A stretch of 64,000 bases of DNA from the NCBI GenBank assembly GCA_021018815.1, contig JAITYX010000085.1:1922001-1986000 (forward strand), read 5' to 3'. Under the pieces are notes generated by a model. The model saw nothing but the letters and a program-made list of their open reading frames with translations. It was not told where the DNA came from and did no database searches. Positions 49,090 through 61,214 of this stretch are shown here, piece by piece. Within the stretch, counting starts at the first letter, position 1, and each line of letters opens with the position of its first letter. The DNA comes from Talinum fruticosum (Eukaryota; Streptophyta; Magnoliopsida; Caryophyllales; Talinaceae). Both the position numbers and the translations under genes were made by a program.

Positions 49090-49454
49090 TCTTGTAATTA
49101 GATGAATTTATTTAGACAAGAACTTTCTTAATTTGTTAGCGTCATGGAGTATTCATTTCAATTGGTTGCAAATTATTTAAAAACTATGTCTAAAACTTTA
49201 ACCCATCTCCATTATCACGTATTAATTCCCAAAGTGTCCAATTACTCCTTTTCTTAAGTTGACTCCAAATACTTTAAACCATCCTTTATTAATTTATGCG
49301 TCTTACTCACTTAATTTATTTACAAGTACAAAAATTTCTTAAATCTTACAAATTACTTGAATTTCTCCAATCACATAAATTACTTAATTCACTAAAATCA
49401 CTTAATTGCTTAAATTACTTAAATCACTTAGTTTCTTAACTCACTTAATCCACT

Positions 49455-49574
<120 letters not shown>

Positions 49575-52110
49575 CAAAAAGGAGATAACATGCTTTACCA
49601 ATAAACACCCTACCTCCAAGATTCATACCTTACTCCAAATAATCTTAAATTTTCTCATTTATAATTTATAATTTCCACAAAATTATTATTTCATCCCAAA
49701 ATTACTTAAAACTTGACATGCATGCCCATTTTTTCATTCCTCAACTTTTAATTTTTTTTTCTCAAGTTTCTAATCACCATTATCAACCATATTTCTTCCT
49801 CAATTTCACAATCCATAATCATTCATTCATAATCCAAGTATCAATAGAAATTACACAAAGTTCACAAGGTGCAAAGAACCTCCACAAGCTTGCTTTTAAG
49901 CTCCTAAAGCATCCAATCACCAAAAATCCAAGACCACTTTGTATTGTGTCTACATTTTTCAATCAAATGTTTAATCCTACTAGATTAAATCTTACACATG
50001 TAACATTTGCACAATTAATTTCAAACATAATGAGGCAATTAGTTGAGGGTTTGAGGTTTTTACCCAAGAACCACAAGAAAATGGGGTTCTTGAAGAAGTG
50101 GAGGGGTTGGGCTTCCTTCCGGTGGCCGGTGAAAGGTCGTGCGGCAGCGGACGACCGGCAACATCCAGTGGGAGGTGGCGTGTAGGCAGCTGGTGGTGGC
50201 AGCAAGGGTCGCAAGCTGGCTGGGGTGTAGAAACAAGTGAAAAATGTGTGTGTTTGTATGTGTGCGCACGCGTGCTTTTGTGGCTGGCCGTGCTGGCCGT
50301 GCAGCGGCAGTATCTAGCGGCGACTGGTGGATAGGCGTTGGTGGCCACCGGCGGCTGCAGGGGCGACAGTAGCTGGTGGAATGTGGTAGAGTTTTGTGGG
50401 AAAAAGGAAGAAATAAGGGGTGTGGGTTTGGGAGGAGATCCTAATTTAAAGACCCACTTTCTTACTCCTTTCTCTCTCCTCTAAATTAGCTTAATAGTTC
50501 AATTTAAATTCCGCCTATTATCTTTTCATTTTGGGACTCCTATTTTACTCCCAAGTCCAATTGTTCAAGTTATAAAATATATAAGTTTGTAAATGCGATT
50601 TTGTGAATTTTTTCCATTTTGGATAATTACACATATATGTTTGCATATAAATTAAACTCGTAATGATTTCGATAATTTTTTGTTATTTATTTCCCTTGAA
50701 ATATCATGAAATATAATTTTTAATTTTGGGTCATGCATCATTATTATCATTTGAGTCCTACAAACACGCATTATAATTATCTGAATAATATGTAACATAT
50801 ATGTATATATGAAATAAAAACTTAAATTAAAGTGCACGCACTCATTAAAATTCCTAATTTTTATTTAACGTATTTGATTAGGATTGCGTGTTACAACTAG
50901 TGTCGTACGTATAAGTGCAATTAGCATTATTGATAAAGTTATTTTTAGGTCAATAAACTATTAGATTTTATTTTTTTGTAAAAACCTAATTTAGCTGTTT
51001 GATGAAGAACTTTTTATATCTAAAAACTCTTTTATGAAAAATTCTTTAAAATAGCTTTTTGGAAGAATTTTTAGTGATTAATATCTAAAATATTATATTA
51101 ACTTTATGATGTTAACAAAATTACACTAAATATCATTAAAAACTAAAATTCTATTTAAGTTAATATTTTTTAGTTTTAATTTTTTTAAAATTATAAATAA
51201 TTAATGTTAATTAGTATATCATAATTTGGGATAATAATTGAACTTGAACCTATGGGTACCTTGCCTTGGCCCACCCTTAATGAGATGAATTTGGGTTACT
51301 TTTAAATATGTTGGTGTAAGTTGTAGAGTTATTGTTAGTAAAAGCAATTGAGTTGGGATAGGGCTAAAAGAGACATGTCCCAAATCATAATTAATAAATA
51401 ATTTTGTCATATAAATTTTAAATATATTATTAAAAATTAAATTAATTCAATCGTACGCAAAAATTATTTTCGTAAAGTTGGGTAAAGGTAGAAATGCAAT
51501 TTTATATATCACATAATAGAAAAGAGAAAAATAAATACGCAAAAAAGATTCTATTGATTAAATGAATTATAAAATTAAGTTATAAATATAAATAAAATTT
51601 GACGAAATAACTTTATTAGAAACTCCTAATTTTACTAAATAATTTTTTTTCTTAAGCAAATAATATAAACAATTAATAATTAACAGCTAATATAATCGGT
51701 TCACAACTATTAGCTATTCGCAAAACAGGGCAATATATAGATACAAATTAAGATTTCAATTAATCAAACTATAATTCGATATAATTTAGATCATGTTTGT
51801 TCGATACATCAATTCATTGGTCACATCCGTCAAATCAAACATCGCAAAAACTTAATCAAATGATCGAAATAAACTTAACTTTAATCATCCCAATAATTAT
51901 AAAATGAGTAGGATTGCATAGGAATTGAACAAATTTTATTGGCTAATAAACAGATTAACTGCTCCACCCAATTATTACTCCTAATCATGTTTACGTGGGC
52001 CGTCTAAGCAATCTCATGCTTACACTTGGAACAAAAACATTACCATTTATAGTTGTTGAAGCAATTGATCAAGCAGACATATACCATGATTAATTTTTCT
52101 TTATAAATAT

Positions 52111-52218
52111 ATGTGGGTGTCAATTAGTTCAACTGATAAAATTTCTGAAGGCTATTATTAAAGGTATAGATTCAAATCACGCCTGACCTTTACGCCTCAC
52201 TTTAAAAAAAAAAAAAAA
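52111..52218 (+). mobile_element. tRNA-derived SINE with poly(A) tail
   Basis: Starts ATGTGGGTGTCAATTAG, with an A-box-like TTAGTTCAACTGATAAAA and a B-box GATTCAAATC, and ends with a run of 17-18 A. Flanks TCTTTATAAA (left) and TCCTTATAAA (right of the tail) are a likely target duplication with one difference. Same family as 34438-34565. SINEs of this kind are moved by LINE machinery. Confidence 0.72.
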
Positions 52219-52898
52219 AAACTCTTCCTTATAAAGAATTTTAAAAAATTAAAAAATTAAAAAGAAGGAAGAAGGTCTCTGATTTAACAACACTCTAGTG
52301 TGAACTAAGAGAAGAAAATGCCAATTCGTTGCATTTTATACAGTTTCAGTTGCAATCAAACTCCATTACAGTAATTTAGATTCAATATTTTGGTGGGAAA
52401 AAAAGTCATTGGTACATTGAATAAGACATCATGTAATCTATATGAACATAAAAATCTAGTGTGAGTCAAATCTAAGTTTTGAATAACATTTAGCTTAAAA
52501 AAAAAAGGGAAATATTAAAGATGTCGCCCGTGAAACAAAAATCACAGAATTAGTCAAATTAATATTCAACTTTTAAAACTGAAAATCTTACTGATTCTTA
52601 AATTTTAGGAATCAAAACTAAAACCGATCCACAAATAAGCTATTTTTTATGGGTCCTAATATAAGTATTGTAGCATGAGAAGAAATAAATTATTATATTG
52701 TATTGTAAATCATCAACTGAAGCCTTAGTATTGCGATATTGCTTACATGGTTATTGAAACCTTGTGGATACACTACCTAACGTCTCGCTGACACTTAGTC
52801 ATCCAACCAAAGTCCTGTGAATAATATTTTAATAGCATACATTGCCGCTAATTGAATTTACCAATAATTGTAGATAAAGTTCTATAAAATAATAATTG

Positions 52899-52899
<1 letters not shown>

Positions 52900-52946
<47 letters not shown>

Positions 52947-52957
52947 GTAATAATAAT
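52900..52957. repeat. (AAT)n microsatellite
   Basis: About 19 AAT units with one GTA interruption near the right end. Confidence 0.95.
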
Positions 52958-54308
52958 TGTAGAGAAAACATATCAAAGTCCATTATCACATTCTTTATTA
53001 ATACATATAATAAGTACAAAGTTTATTAATCGTTATCGTGGATAAAAAAATGACAGAATATTATAAAATAAAAAAATTAATTAAAATTAGATAGCGTAAA
53101 ATAGGGGAGTGTTTTTAAAATTGAATATGTCTATGCATTTCCTTTATGGAGATTAAGTGAGCGCAAATAGAATGTAGGAATAATTGTAATCTGTCCAAGA
53201 TCTGGAGTCCAAGTTAGCTAAGTGAGCATGATGGTTCACAATGAGTCATGACTTGACACAATTCAATTCAATTATGGGCTTGAGTAAACCCCCGTCATTT
53301 AAAATTTAACACTATAGTATATTAAAATGAAACACCTACCTTAATTTTCTCAAATTCCTTCCCATCAAGTAGTATTAATCAACAATTTTTAAATTTAATG
53401 GTCTAGTATAATTAATTAATCTCTTTACAATTTTACCATTCAAGGATAAACCTATAAATAGTGGTTCAGTATTGCGCGTTTTTGTCTTTACCAAAAAAAC
53501 ACAGTAAGAAGCTTCCTTTCTTTGGTCTCATAATAGTATGACACTTATATCAGCATATGAGATAACTAATATTTAATTAATTTGATACTTATTCTCCTTA
53601 AAAAATATCCCATACTAGATTTTTATAAATTGAGAATAAAATATATAATTGATCCTTTACAGATAAATAATAATTGTAATATCATTAAGCATAAAAAAAA
53701 AAAAGTATACATTTGTTTCAACTTTTATGACATCCTTTATAATTACTAATAGTTTATAAATTTTAATAAATAGTTTATAAATTTTAATAATCATTAACAG
53801 TTAAACATAACCACTCATAAACGTCGATAATTTATAAATTTAATCGCTCGCTAACCACCACTAAATATAATTGCCAATTATACTGATCATCATCGTGGAT
53901 AAATGTCAGTAAACATTAATCACTAATCGCTAATTGATTACAATAATTGGAAGGAATAGTGTGTGAGTGGGAGAATATATTAGACACCTCGCGTATTCAA
54001 CTTAGCAAGGGAGATAAGTGAGTAATCGACCACCTCCGATTAAACAATAATAATGTGGTGTGTTTGGAAAAGTGTCGAGCCACAATTGGAGGAAACAAGT
54101 GCTGTTGTATAACCTATGCACTTTTATAAATAAATTAAAAAAAAAAAGGAAAAATTGACGAAGAAAGGGATGGAGATAAGAGAATAATGCCTCCCACCTG
54201 AAAAACAAGGGGGAAGATTATTAGTTTATACGATGAAGGGGAGGGCAGTTACACGGCCATCATATCATCATATCCTAATCATAAGACAAGGCATTCTCTC
54301 ACACCTCA

Positions 54309-54492
54309 CACGTGTCCACATACTCACTACTTAAAGTCAGGACAGGACGTGTCACCCAACCAGCCCATCTTGCTACGTGTCGCCTTCTACACCTCTTTTC
54401 TCCCTCATCATTCATCATTTACTATTTCTTAAAATTTTTATTGATTTTTTAGCAAGTCCACTAAGCTATACATATACATACATACGCATGCA
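54309..54492 (+). promoter_or_regulatory. ABRE-like cluster and RY motif upstream of MFT-like gene 1
   Basis: ACACGTGTCC with a palindromic G-box CACGTG at 54309-54314, ACGTGTC at 54347-54353 and ACGTGTC at 54375-54381: three ACGT-core ABA-response-type elements within about 70 bp. A CATGCA RY element lies at 54487-54492, about 100 nt before the start codon. ABI5 binding to ACGT-core elements and ABI3 binding to RY elements are described for Arabidopsis MFT. Function here is inferred from motifs only. Confidence 0.6.
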
Positions 54493-54593
54493 CAGAGAGT
54501 GATCATATTGCATCACATATCAACCAAACACATTGTAAATTTCGTAGACTAACCAAGGCAGCTCAACAAATTAACACACACACACACACTTCA

Positions 54594-55973
54594 ATGGCTA
54601 GGTCTATAGACCCCTCGTGGTCGGAAGAGTCATCGACGACGTTCTCGACATGTTCGTCCCTACGGTGGAGCTTATAGTTCAGTATGGATCTAAACAGGTT
54701 GCCAATGGCTGTCAGATTAAACCTTCTATCGTTGCTGAAAGGCCTCAAGTTCGAATTCCCGGTCTTATCTCGTTAGATAATCTCTATACTCTTGTATGTA
54801 ACCTCATCTCGTACATAACAATGGTCATGAGTGGTGCAAATTACCTGCATAATATGAAGCTATGTTGATCGAGTATGGTGTTTGGATTTGGGTGCAGGTG
54901 ATGGTGGATCCAGATGCTCCTAGTCCTAGTGAGCCAACAATGAGAGAATGGCTTCATTGGTTAGACATTTGATCATCTTATATATCCATGTATACCTGAC
55001 TATCTATTTTATATTTGTATATGTATGCAAATCTGACTTAATTAGTGAGTGAGCATAACTTTTCTACCCTTTTTTCAGGATTGTCGTGGATATCCCTCAA
55101 GGAATGGATGCATCCAAAGGTTAGTTATTGGACAATTTTGCCACTTATTTCATAAATATTTTACTCATAAGTTCATCATGGTACTCTTCCGAATTGTTAA
55201 ATATCTTTTTTCCCAATGCATATAATTGAGGACCGCTCTTCATAATACACTAAATGCGCACCAATAATAATAAACATTAATGTAGTGCTTAGTTTGACGT
55301 AATCAGTTATGTAATGTAAAAATTTATAATTGTATTTTTATTATCTTATTTAATTGTACGAAAGTACTTTACTGAAATCACTACACTGTAGTTATATTTA
55401 TTTCAAACTAAGTAATTATGATTATATTATAAAATTTTCAATCAAATATCACAAAAGCCGTTGTTTAAAATAATTTTACAAATTTTTTATTTACGGTAAC
55501 TAGGAGTTGTACAGGTGGTATTATTGCTCATACCAAGTAGTCCAATCAATGGACATCGCGATGATTGAAATTGAGATTATAAGTTAGAAGTATTTGGCTC
55601 TAAATCAAGGGTAAATTGTATGATAATCAGGCCTAAATTGAAAGGAGGGAGTAGTTTAGTTTGTGTATAAAAGGAAATAAGTAAAGAAGAAAAAATGATT
55701 GATTGATTGATTGAATAGTGTGGAATTACATAAGAATGGACGTTGACAGGGAGAGAGTTGGTAGAATACATGGGACCAAAACCGCCAACCGGGATACACC
55801 GGTACGTGTTCGCATTATTCAGGCAGAAAGATCCAATGGGGAAGAAGGTGACACAGCCAGGTGGGCGTAACAACTTCAGCACGCGGAATTTTGCCGCTCA
55901 CAACAACCTGGGCCTACCAGTAGCTGCTTGCTACTTCAATTCTCAGAAAGAGACTGCTAATAAAAAACGTTAG
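54594..55973 (+). CDS. MFT-like PEBP protein, copy 1 (one-base frameshift in exon 1)
   Basis: Phosphatidylethanolamine-binding family member of the MOTHER OF FT AND TFL1 type, linked in plants to seed dormancy and germination control. Four exons: 54594-54793, 54898-54959, 55079-55119, 55750-55973. Exon 2 (62 nt) and exon 3 (41 nt) have the classic FT/TFL1 lengths. Visible motifs: [20 protein letters not shown] (Trp at the FT Tyr85/TFL1 His88 position, as in MFT), [34 protein letters not shown] and a basic tail. Exon 1 is 200 nt where 201 is required: GACCCCTCGTGG has four C where frame needs five, so translation from ATG hits TAG at 54675. With that base the protein would be about 175 residues. 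Everything else is intact, so this is a very recent mutation or an assembly error. Confidence 0.9.
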
Positions 55974-58351
55974 ATCCATCCTTTTTTTTTTTTTTTTTTC
56001 TTCCTCTTGATTTGCTCGCCATGTAATTTTTTTGGTTTTGAGTCCTTAGGTATTTTGGCCTCGTTTTCGTCGTAATTTTTCTCATTGTATAATAATATAA
56101 TATAGTATAGTTTAGGTTGTGGTATAGATACATATTTGCTGATAAAAATCTTGTACTGACCTTATAAAAGGTTTGAAAATCTTGTACCTAAAGCCCATAA
56201 AAATTGCTATTGAAACGAGATTATTGGACCATAATTTTTTTCAACCTGTGTAGATTGTGTTATATCACGGTATAATTATTATTCATACGTTCTCTTATTG
56301 GTTGCGTGCTTGTAATTCGTGTATGTATGTATTTAAATTATACTTTAATTTTTAGATCATTAATATATATATTATATAAAAATAATTCAACTAAAAATTC
56401 TAACTGATGATTTAATGTTTAGAAAAAATATTATATATATTTTCACACATTTTTTATATGAATGACTTTAGATTTGAAGCCTAAATGCTACAAATACTCC
56501 TCATCATTAGATTTATGGAACAAATTAATTAGGGAGTAGTTAAAATTTCAAATCCTGAAATATTCAAGAAATAATGTTAACAAAAATTAAAGTGTGAATG
56601 CCCCTCACGTAAATACCGTTCAGATTTTGGAGGAATCCTAATATTCTAACTTACTATCGCACTTAAAAAAATTTAATATTATTAAATACCGTTCAGGTTT
56701 TGGAGGAATCCTAATATTCTAACTTACTATCGCACTTAAAAAATTTAATATTATAAATAAGAATTAAAAGGATAAAATTTTAATTCTCTATCCATTACTT
56801 TTTCTTTTTTAATTGTCGACGTCGTTACTGGATTGCTCTAATTAGTGTAAGCGCCTTGTATTTCAATTTATTTATTATTATTTTTTTCTAATAAATTTTC
56901 TCTCTTTTTATAAAAGTTTGAGTTTCTCTATTACTCTTGCCAATACGTGCAAGTTTTTAGGATTGTTAATCTATTAGAGGATATATTTTTAATATTTTTA
57001 TCATTTATTTTTTAGAATAATGGATGCATTTTATTAATTGAAAGTCATACGACATTTACAAAGAAAATCAAACTCAAATAAATTCATACTAAAATAACAA
57101 AATAAATCTTTCGATTGAAAGAACTAATTGAAACTCTTTTGAACGCTCCTCTTCCATTCAATTGTCGTTTCATAATACAGTCTTTAACAAGGAGCCACAA
57201 ATCTTGTATAACCTTCCTTTCGAATATATTTATATGTTTCACTAGTCCGAATTTGAAAAATTAATGCTCGTTGCGAACCGATCCGACAATCAATCAACAA
57301 TTCAACCACATACAATCATAAGCTTATGTAACAAACTCGATAAAATTGTTTCAAAAGTGAGAAATAAAATAACTTATTCGAAGAGGGTATGGAGAGACTC
57401 TCACAAATGGAGAGAGAACAATTATTTGTAGAGATAATAGTAGATAGGACATAAAAGAAAGAAAGATTAGGGCTTACCATTGACAAAAAGCCAATGACAA
57501 TCGAAGAAAAGAAGGAGGTAGGGTTTTCTAAAGAATAGGAGAAATAAATTTTGGAATTTTGATATTTTTATCAATTAATTTCATTAATTTTGGTTGGTAA
57601 TGATTCAATAATAAAATTTTAAGTTGCTCAATCAAAGTGATGTTTCTTCAAGTTATATCTATTATATTACACAGGGATTTATTATATGGAGTTTTGCAAG
57701 TAACTAACTAATTTTGTTGAAATAATATTTATCATTAATTTCGTTAAAATAGAAATCTTTTTTAATTAAGTACAGTGTATTTATCATATTAAGGGAGCTA
57801 TTATGGTTACCGTGGTTATCATATAAAATGACAACCAAATAACTCGTTGATTTTTTAATATTTTAAATATATTTTTATTAAAAAATATTTTTATGAATAC
57901 CATATAATTTTTTATTAATAAAATTTTTTATTCTATTAAAAAATTTAAAAAATTAAATTAACACTTAAAGAATTCGGAGAAAAAGTTATACTTAAGGATG
58001 TATGAAAATGAAGGTATATTTGTCCAGGTAGGATTCATAAGTGCGAGTGTATGATGTAAGTGATGGCGATGATATTTAGCAGTGTGATTTGAGCCAAATC
58101 ATGAACCACATGTCAGGTGAAAGCAGGCGTTGAGGCAAGGTGTCATCTTGGCAAGTGCTCAACTTAGCCAGCTCTTGATGCAACTACTATTTTCTGGATA
58201 GATATAAACGATCGATAGCATCATATAAACGCACCGCAAAAACTCACTACCCATCCGAAACAATGATGCCAAGTTCACAATGATAATATCCTAAGAAAAC
58301 GTACTTGTGAACTTAATTAGCTAGGGCTGTAACTGTTATACATCGCTAATT
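55974..58351. other. Spacer between the MFT-like genes
   Basis: AT-rich. It contains a 73-bp tandem duplication (56611-56755). No coding sequence recognised; 57010-57560 is slightly less AT-rich, with short purine-rich stretches of unknown origin. The 300 bp before the second gene contain TATAAAC at about 58202 and 58226 and CACATG/CACCTG E-box-like motifs (the latter reversed), but no ACGT-core ABRE or RY motif. Confidence 0.55.
56611..56755. repeat. 73-bp tandem duplication
   Basis: A unit starting AAATACCGTTCAG at 56611 recurs at 56684; the copies differ by one substitution and one length change in an A run. This is a recent local event. Confidence 0.92.
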
Positions 58352-59693
58352 ATGGATGAAAAAACAGCGTTGAAGCCACTTCTGGATAGCAAGGTCATTG
58401 GAGATGTGCTCGACATGTTTAGCCCCGCCGCTGAGCTCACCGTTCAATATGGCTCTAAACGGGTTACCAATGGCAATGAATTCACTCCGGCAGAGGCAGC
58501 CGACCAGCCCCGTGTTGATTTCTCCTTTCATGGTCCCTCTCGTGGCACTCTCTTCACCCTCGTATGTGCTTTTTATTTACTCATCAACCTTCACTGTTTC
58601 AAGCATATTAGACGTGATAAACACTTAAGAGTTCAAGTTCAATCATTCGGTTGGGGTCGTACCATAGAAATTCGGGCTTGATTTTGATTTGGGGTTGAGT
58701 TAAGTCTTTTTTTAAGTTAACTGTGAATCAATTGATACTTAATTATATAAATTTATCTTATAAAAAAAGTGTACAAAAGTTTATAGAAGCTTGATTTGGG
58801 CTTGTTTCTTTTAGGTTACTAAATTTGGAAATGGTTTGGGTGTCGGGTTAGATACACAAGATTCAAAAGAAATTTGGAAATGGTTAGGATGTTGGGTTAG
58901 ATACACAGGTTTCATCACATTTGAATGTTCGATCTAATAAAGAATCAACATGACACATGTTAATTCATAAAATATAAGTCAGTTTTAAATAATCTATGTT
59001 TGTATTATTTTATGAGCTCGTCAAATTAAATGGTGTGATAATGTCAAGTTTTACACATTATGCAGGTGATGGTGGATCCGGATGCTCCGGATCCTCGTCA
59101 ACCTATGCTAAGAGAATGGCTTCACTGGTAACTTAAGATTTTCGTAAATATATTATTCATAAATTAATCTATCATGCTTTCTTGATTTAAAAGTTTTTGA
59201 GATAGAGTCAGATTGATTTAAAAGTGTTTTGAATTCGAGTTAGGTTGATTTGAAAAATTTTTGAGTTAGATAATGGTATCTCAAGGTAAATATGACTCTT
59301 GACATGAGTTTTTTGTGCTTAATAATTAGGATCGTCGTCGATATCCCTCAAGGATCGGATCCCTCTAAAGGTTTGCCATCTATGATGTTGTATATAGTTG
59401 CTCCTCTTGTAAATGAAAGTTCTAAACGACATCCACGCCACAATGTCAAATGCATATGTACGTATAGCTTGAATTGGGTTGCAAATGTAGGCAAGGAAAT
59501 GGTGGAGTACATGGGCCCGAAGCCGCCATCGGGCGTGCATCGGTACATATTTGTATTGTTTGAGCAGAGAGGCCCAATTGGGAAGCCCAGCCCAGTTCCA
59601 GAATCCCGGAGTAATTTCAGCACACAACAGTTTGCAGCCAGCAATGCCTTGGGCCTCCCTGTTGCTGCTCTTTACTTTACCTCCCACAAGTAG
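58352..59693 (+). CDS. MFT-like PEBP protein, copy 2 (intact, 171 aa)
   Basis: Four exons: 58352-58561 (210 nt), 59066-59127 (62), 59330-59370 (41), 59491-59693 (203), total 516 nt. All borders are GT/AG. It shares MFT hallmarks with copy 1: VIGDVLDMF, QYGSKRVTNG, MVDPDAP, REWLHW (Trp88), [35 protein letters not shown] and LGLPVAALYF. Differences: DPDAPDPRQP where family members usually have [17 protein letters not shown] where FRQ is usual (Arg to Glu); the protein stops at SHK and lacks the basic tail. The N-terminus is longer and different. The ATG at 58352 opens the frame for all of exon 1. AATAAA signals follow at 59775. Likely a cytosolic/nuclear regulator like its relatives; a distinct function is inference. 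Confidence 0.92.
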
Positions 59694-59774
59694 ACTCGTC
59701 TCGGCCCATTTTTCGGCCACCTACATTGTAAGCATAGCTCAGGCTGTTTAGTGTAATTTACATCAGGTCCTGTA

Positions 59775-59785
59775 AATAAAATAAA
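59775..59785 (+). terminator. Polyadenylation signals of MFT-like copy 2
   Basis: Two overlapping AATAAA hexamers about 80 nt after the stop codon, followed by TGTTGTGATTCTGTGTG, a plausible downstream element. Spacing suits a plant 3' end. Confidence 0.5.
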
Positions 59786-59933
59786 CAAACTGAAATATTA
59801 TGTTGTGATTCTGTGTGATTCGTGGTTGAAGAATGAAGATTGAATAAATGGTGAAGGTCCGACTTTTGAAGGTGTAAGGTTTAATATATACATATATATG
59901 AATATGAGTGATTGGTTGTCAGTTTGTGTATTT

Positions 59934-60566
59934 TAGAGTGTTGGAAGTAGTTTGGAAATTTTGTTTGAAATTCTAAAAGTTTTAAAGTTTGTAAATTAGA
60001 GAAATTACCACATATGCGTGCGCCGGTCTGGCCCATGCCGGGCTCGGATGCGGTGTGTCAAAAAGATCTGCTAAGTTTTTAGGCAAATCAAATTTATTAT
60101 TTTCGGAAATAGCTTAAATTATTTATCGTTGATTTCATAATGAAGATTTTATGGTTGTTTTTAATTGATTCTTTACGATTTCAGAACAAGAATATTTTAT
60201 CTTCCATGTTCTGATTTTTGCACCTTCTGTTTTCGGATCCTTTAGTTGCTCTATAAATACCAGTTTCTTGAGCATTCAAATGACACACAAGAAACATTTA
60301 CTCTTCCAGTTTTACAAAATTACTCCTCACATAATTCCTCTTGCTGGTTTGGTTCCTAACCGATCGGTTCCGAATGCACGGAACGGGGTTAGTGTTCGCG
60401 TAAGCCCGGAGACCACACGTTTGTGTTAGCTTTGTATCGGTGGTCGGACGTATTTGGTTTTTAGGTCGGTGGGTTTGGTTGCCACACCGCGTTCTTCAAT
60501 CAAATAAGTATTTGTTTAATTCTCGTTATCCTCTCAATTATAGGAAGCTTTGGTTCTAACATAGAG
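59934..60566. repeat. Solo LTR, 623 bp, with perfect 5-bp target duplication
   Basis: The LTR spans 59939-60561, starting TGTTGGAA and ending TTCTAACA (7 of 8 mirrored). TAGAG flanks both sides exactly (59934-59938 and 60562-60566). TATAAATA at 60252-60259 sets plus-strand promoter orientation. Size and termini suit Ty1/copia, but lineage is not proven without coding sequence. It lies 246 bp downstream of MFT-like copy 2. Confidence 0.9.
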
Positions 60567-61214
60567 AAATGGCATGTTTCTAATTCTTAGAAAAAAATAT
60601 TTTTATAGTTATTGGTTTATACTTTTGAGGCATATGAGAGTCAAATTTTCTTATTGAGTGACCTTAATTAATGCTGAAAAAGATCATGAGATCCATGCTG
60701 AATCTTTCCATATCACACTTTTCCAAATTAATCGTATCACACTTATCCAAATTAATTCATAAAGCGCCTGGATTGGATGGTTTTAAAGCTTCATTGTTCA
60801 TAGAAATATTCATTTATTCTAAAAGATCAATTTTGTAATGGAATACAAAACTTTTTCACCTCTCGGTAAATTGTTCAAGTAATTCAATCATTCTTTGATT
60901 CGATTAGTTTATGTATAAGTGGATAATTCTTTGGTTGATTTGATCCCAAAAGTGGATAATTCGGTAATGACTAGCTATTATTGTTCGATTAGTTTGTGCA
61001 ACACGTTATATGAAATCATAGCTAAAATTATGTATAGAAGTTGTTCGAGTGTTAGAATGCATCATCTAACCAACCCAAAGTGCTTTTATTCCTCAAAGGA
61101 CTATACACAACAATATTGTTCTTAAACATGATGAATGCATTTTGTTACATTAAAAGTCAAAAAGGTTATGTTGCAGCTTAAACCCGACATGGAAAAAACA
61201 TACGATAGACTTGA

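Larger units (their letters stand above)
50896..54240. other. AT-rich region upstream of the MFT-like pair
   Basis: No gene recognised. It contains a SINE (52111-52218), an (AAT)n run, and degenerate AT-rich repeat-like sequence at about 51650-51720 and 53750-53940. 53950-54240 shows nothing I can name. Confidence 0.5.
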
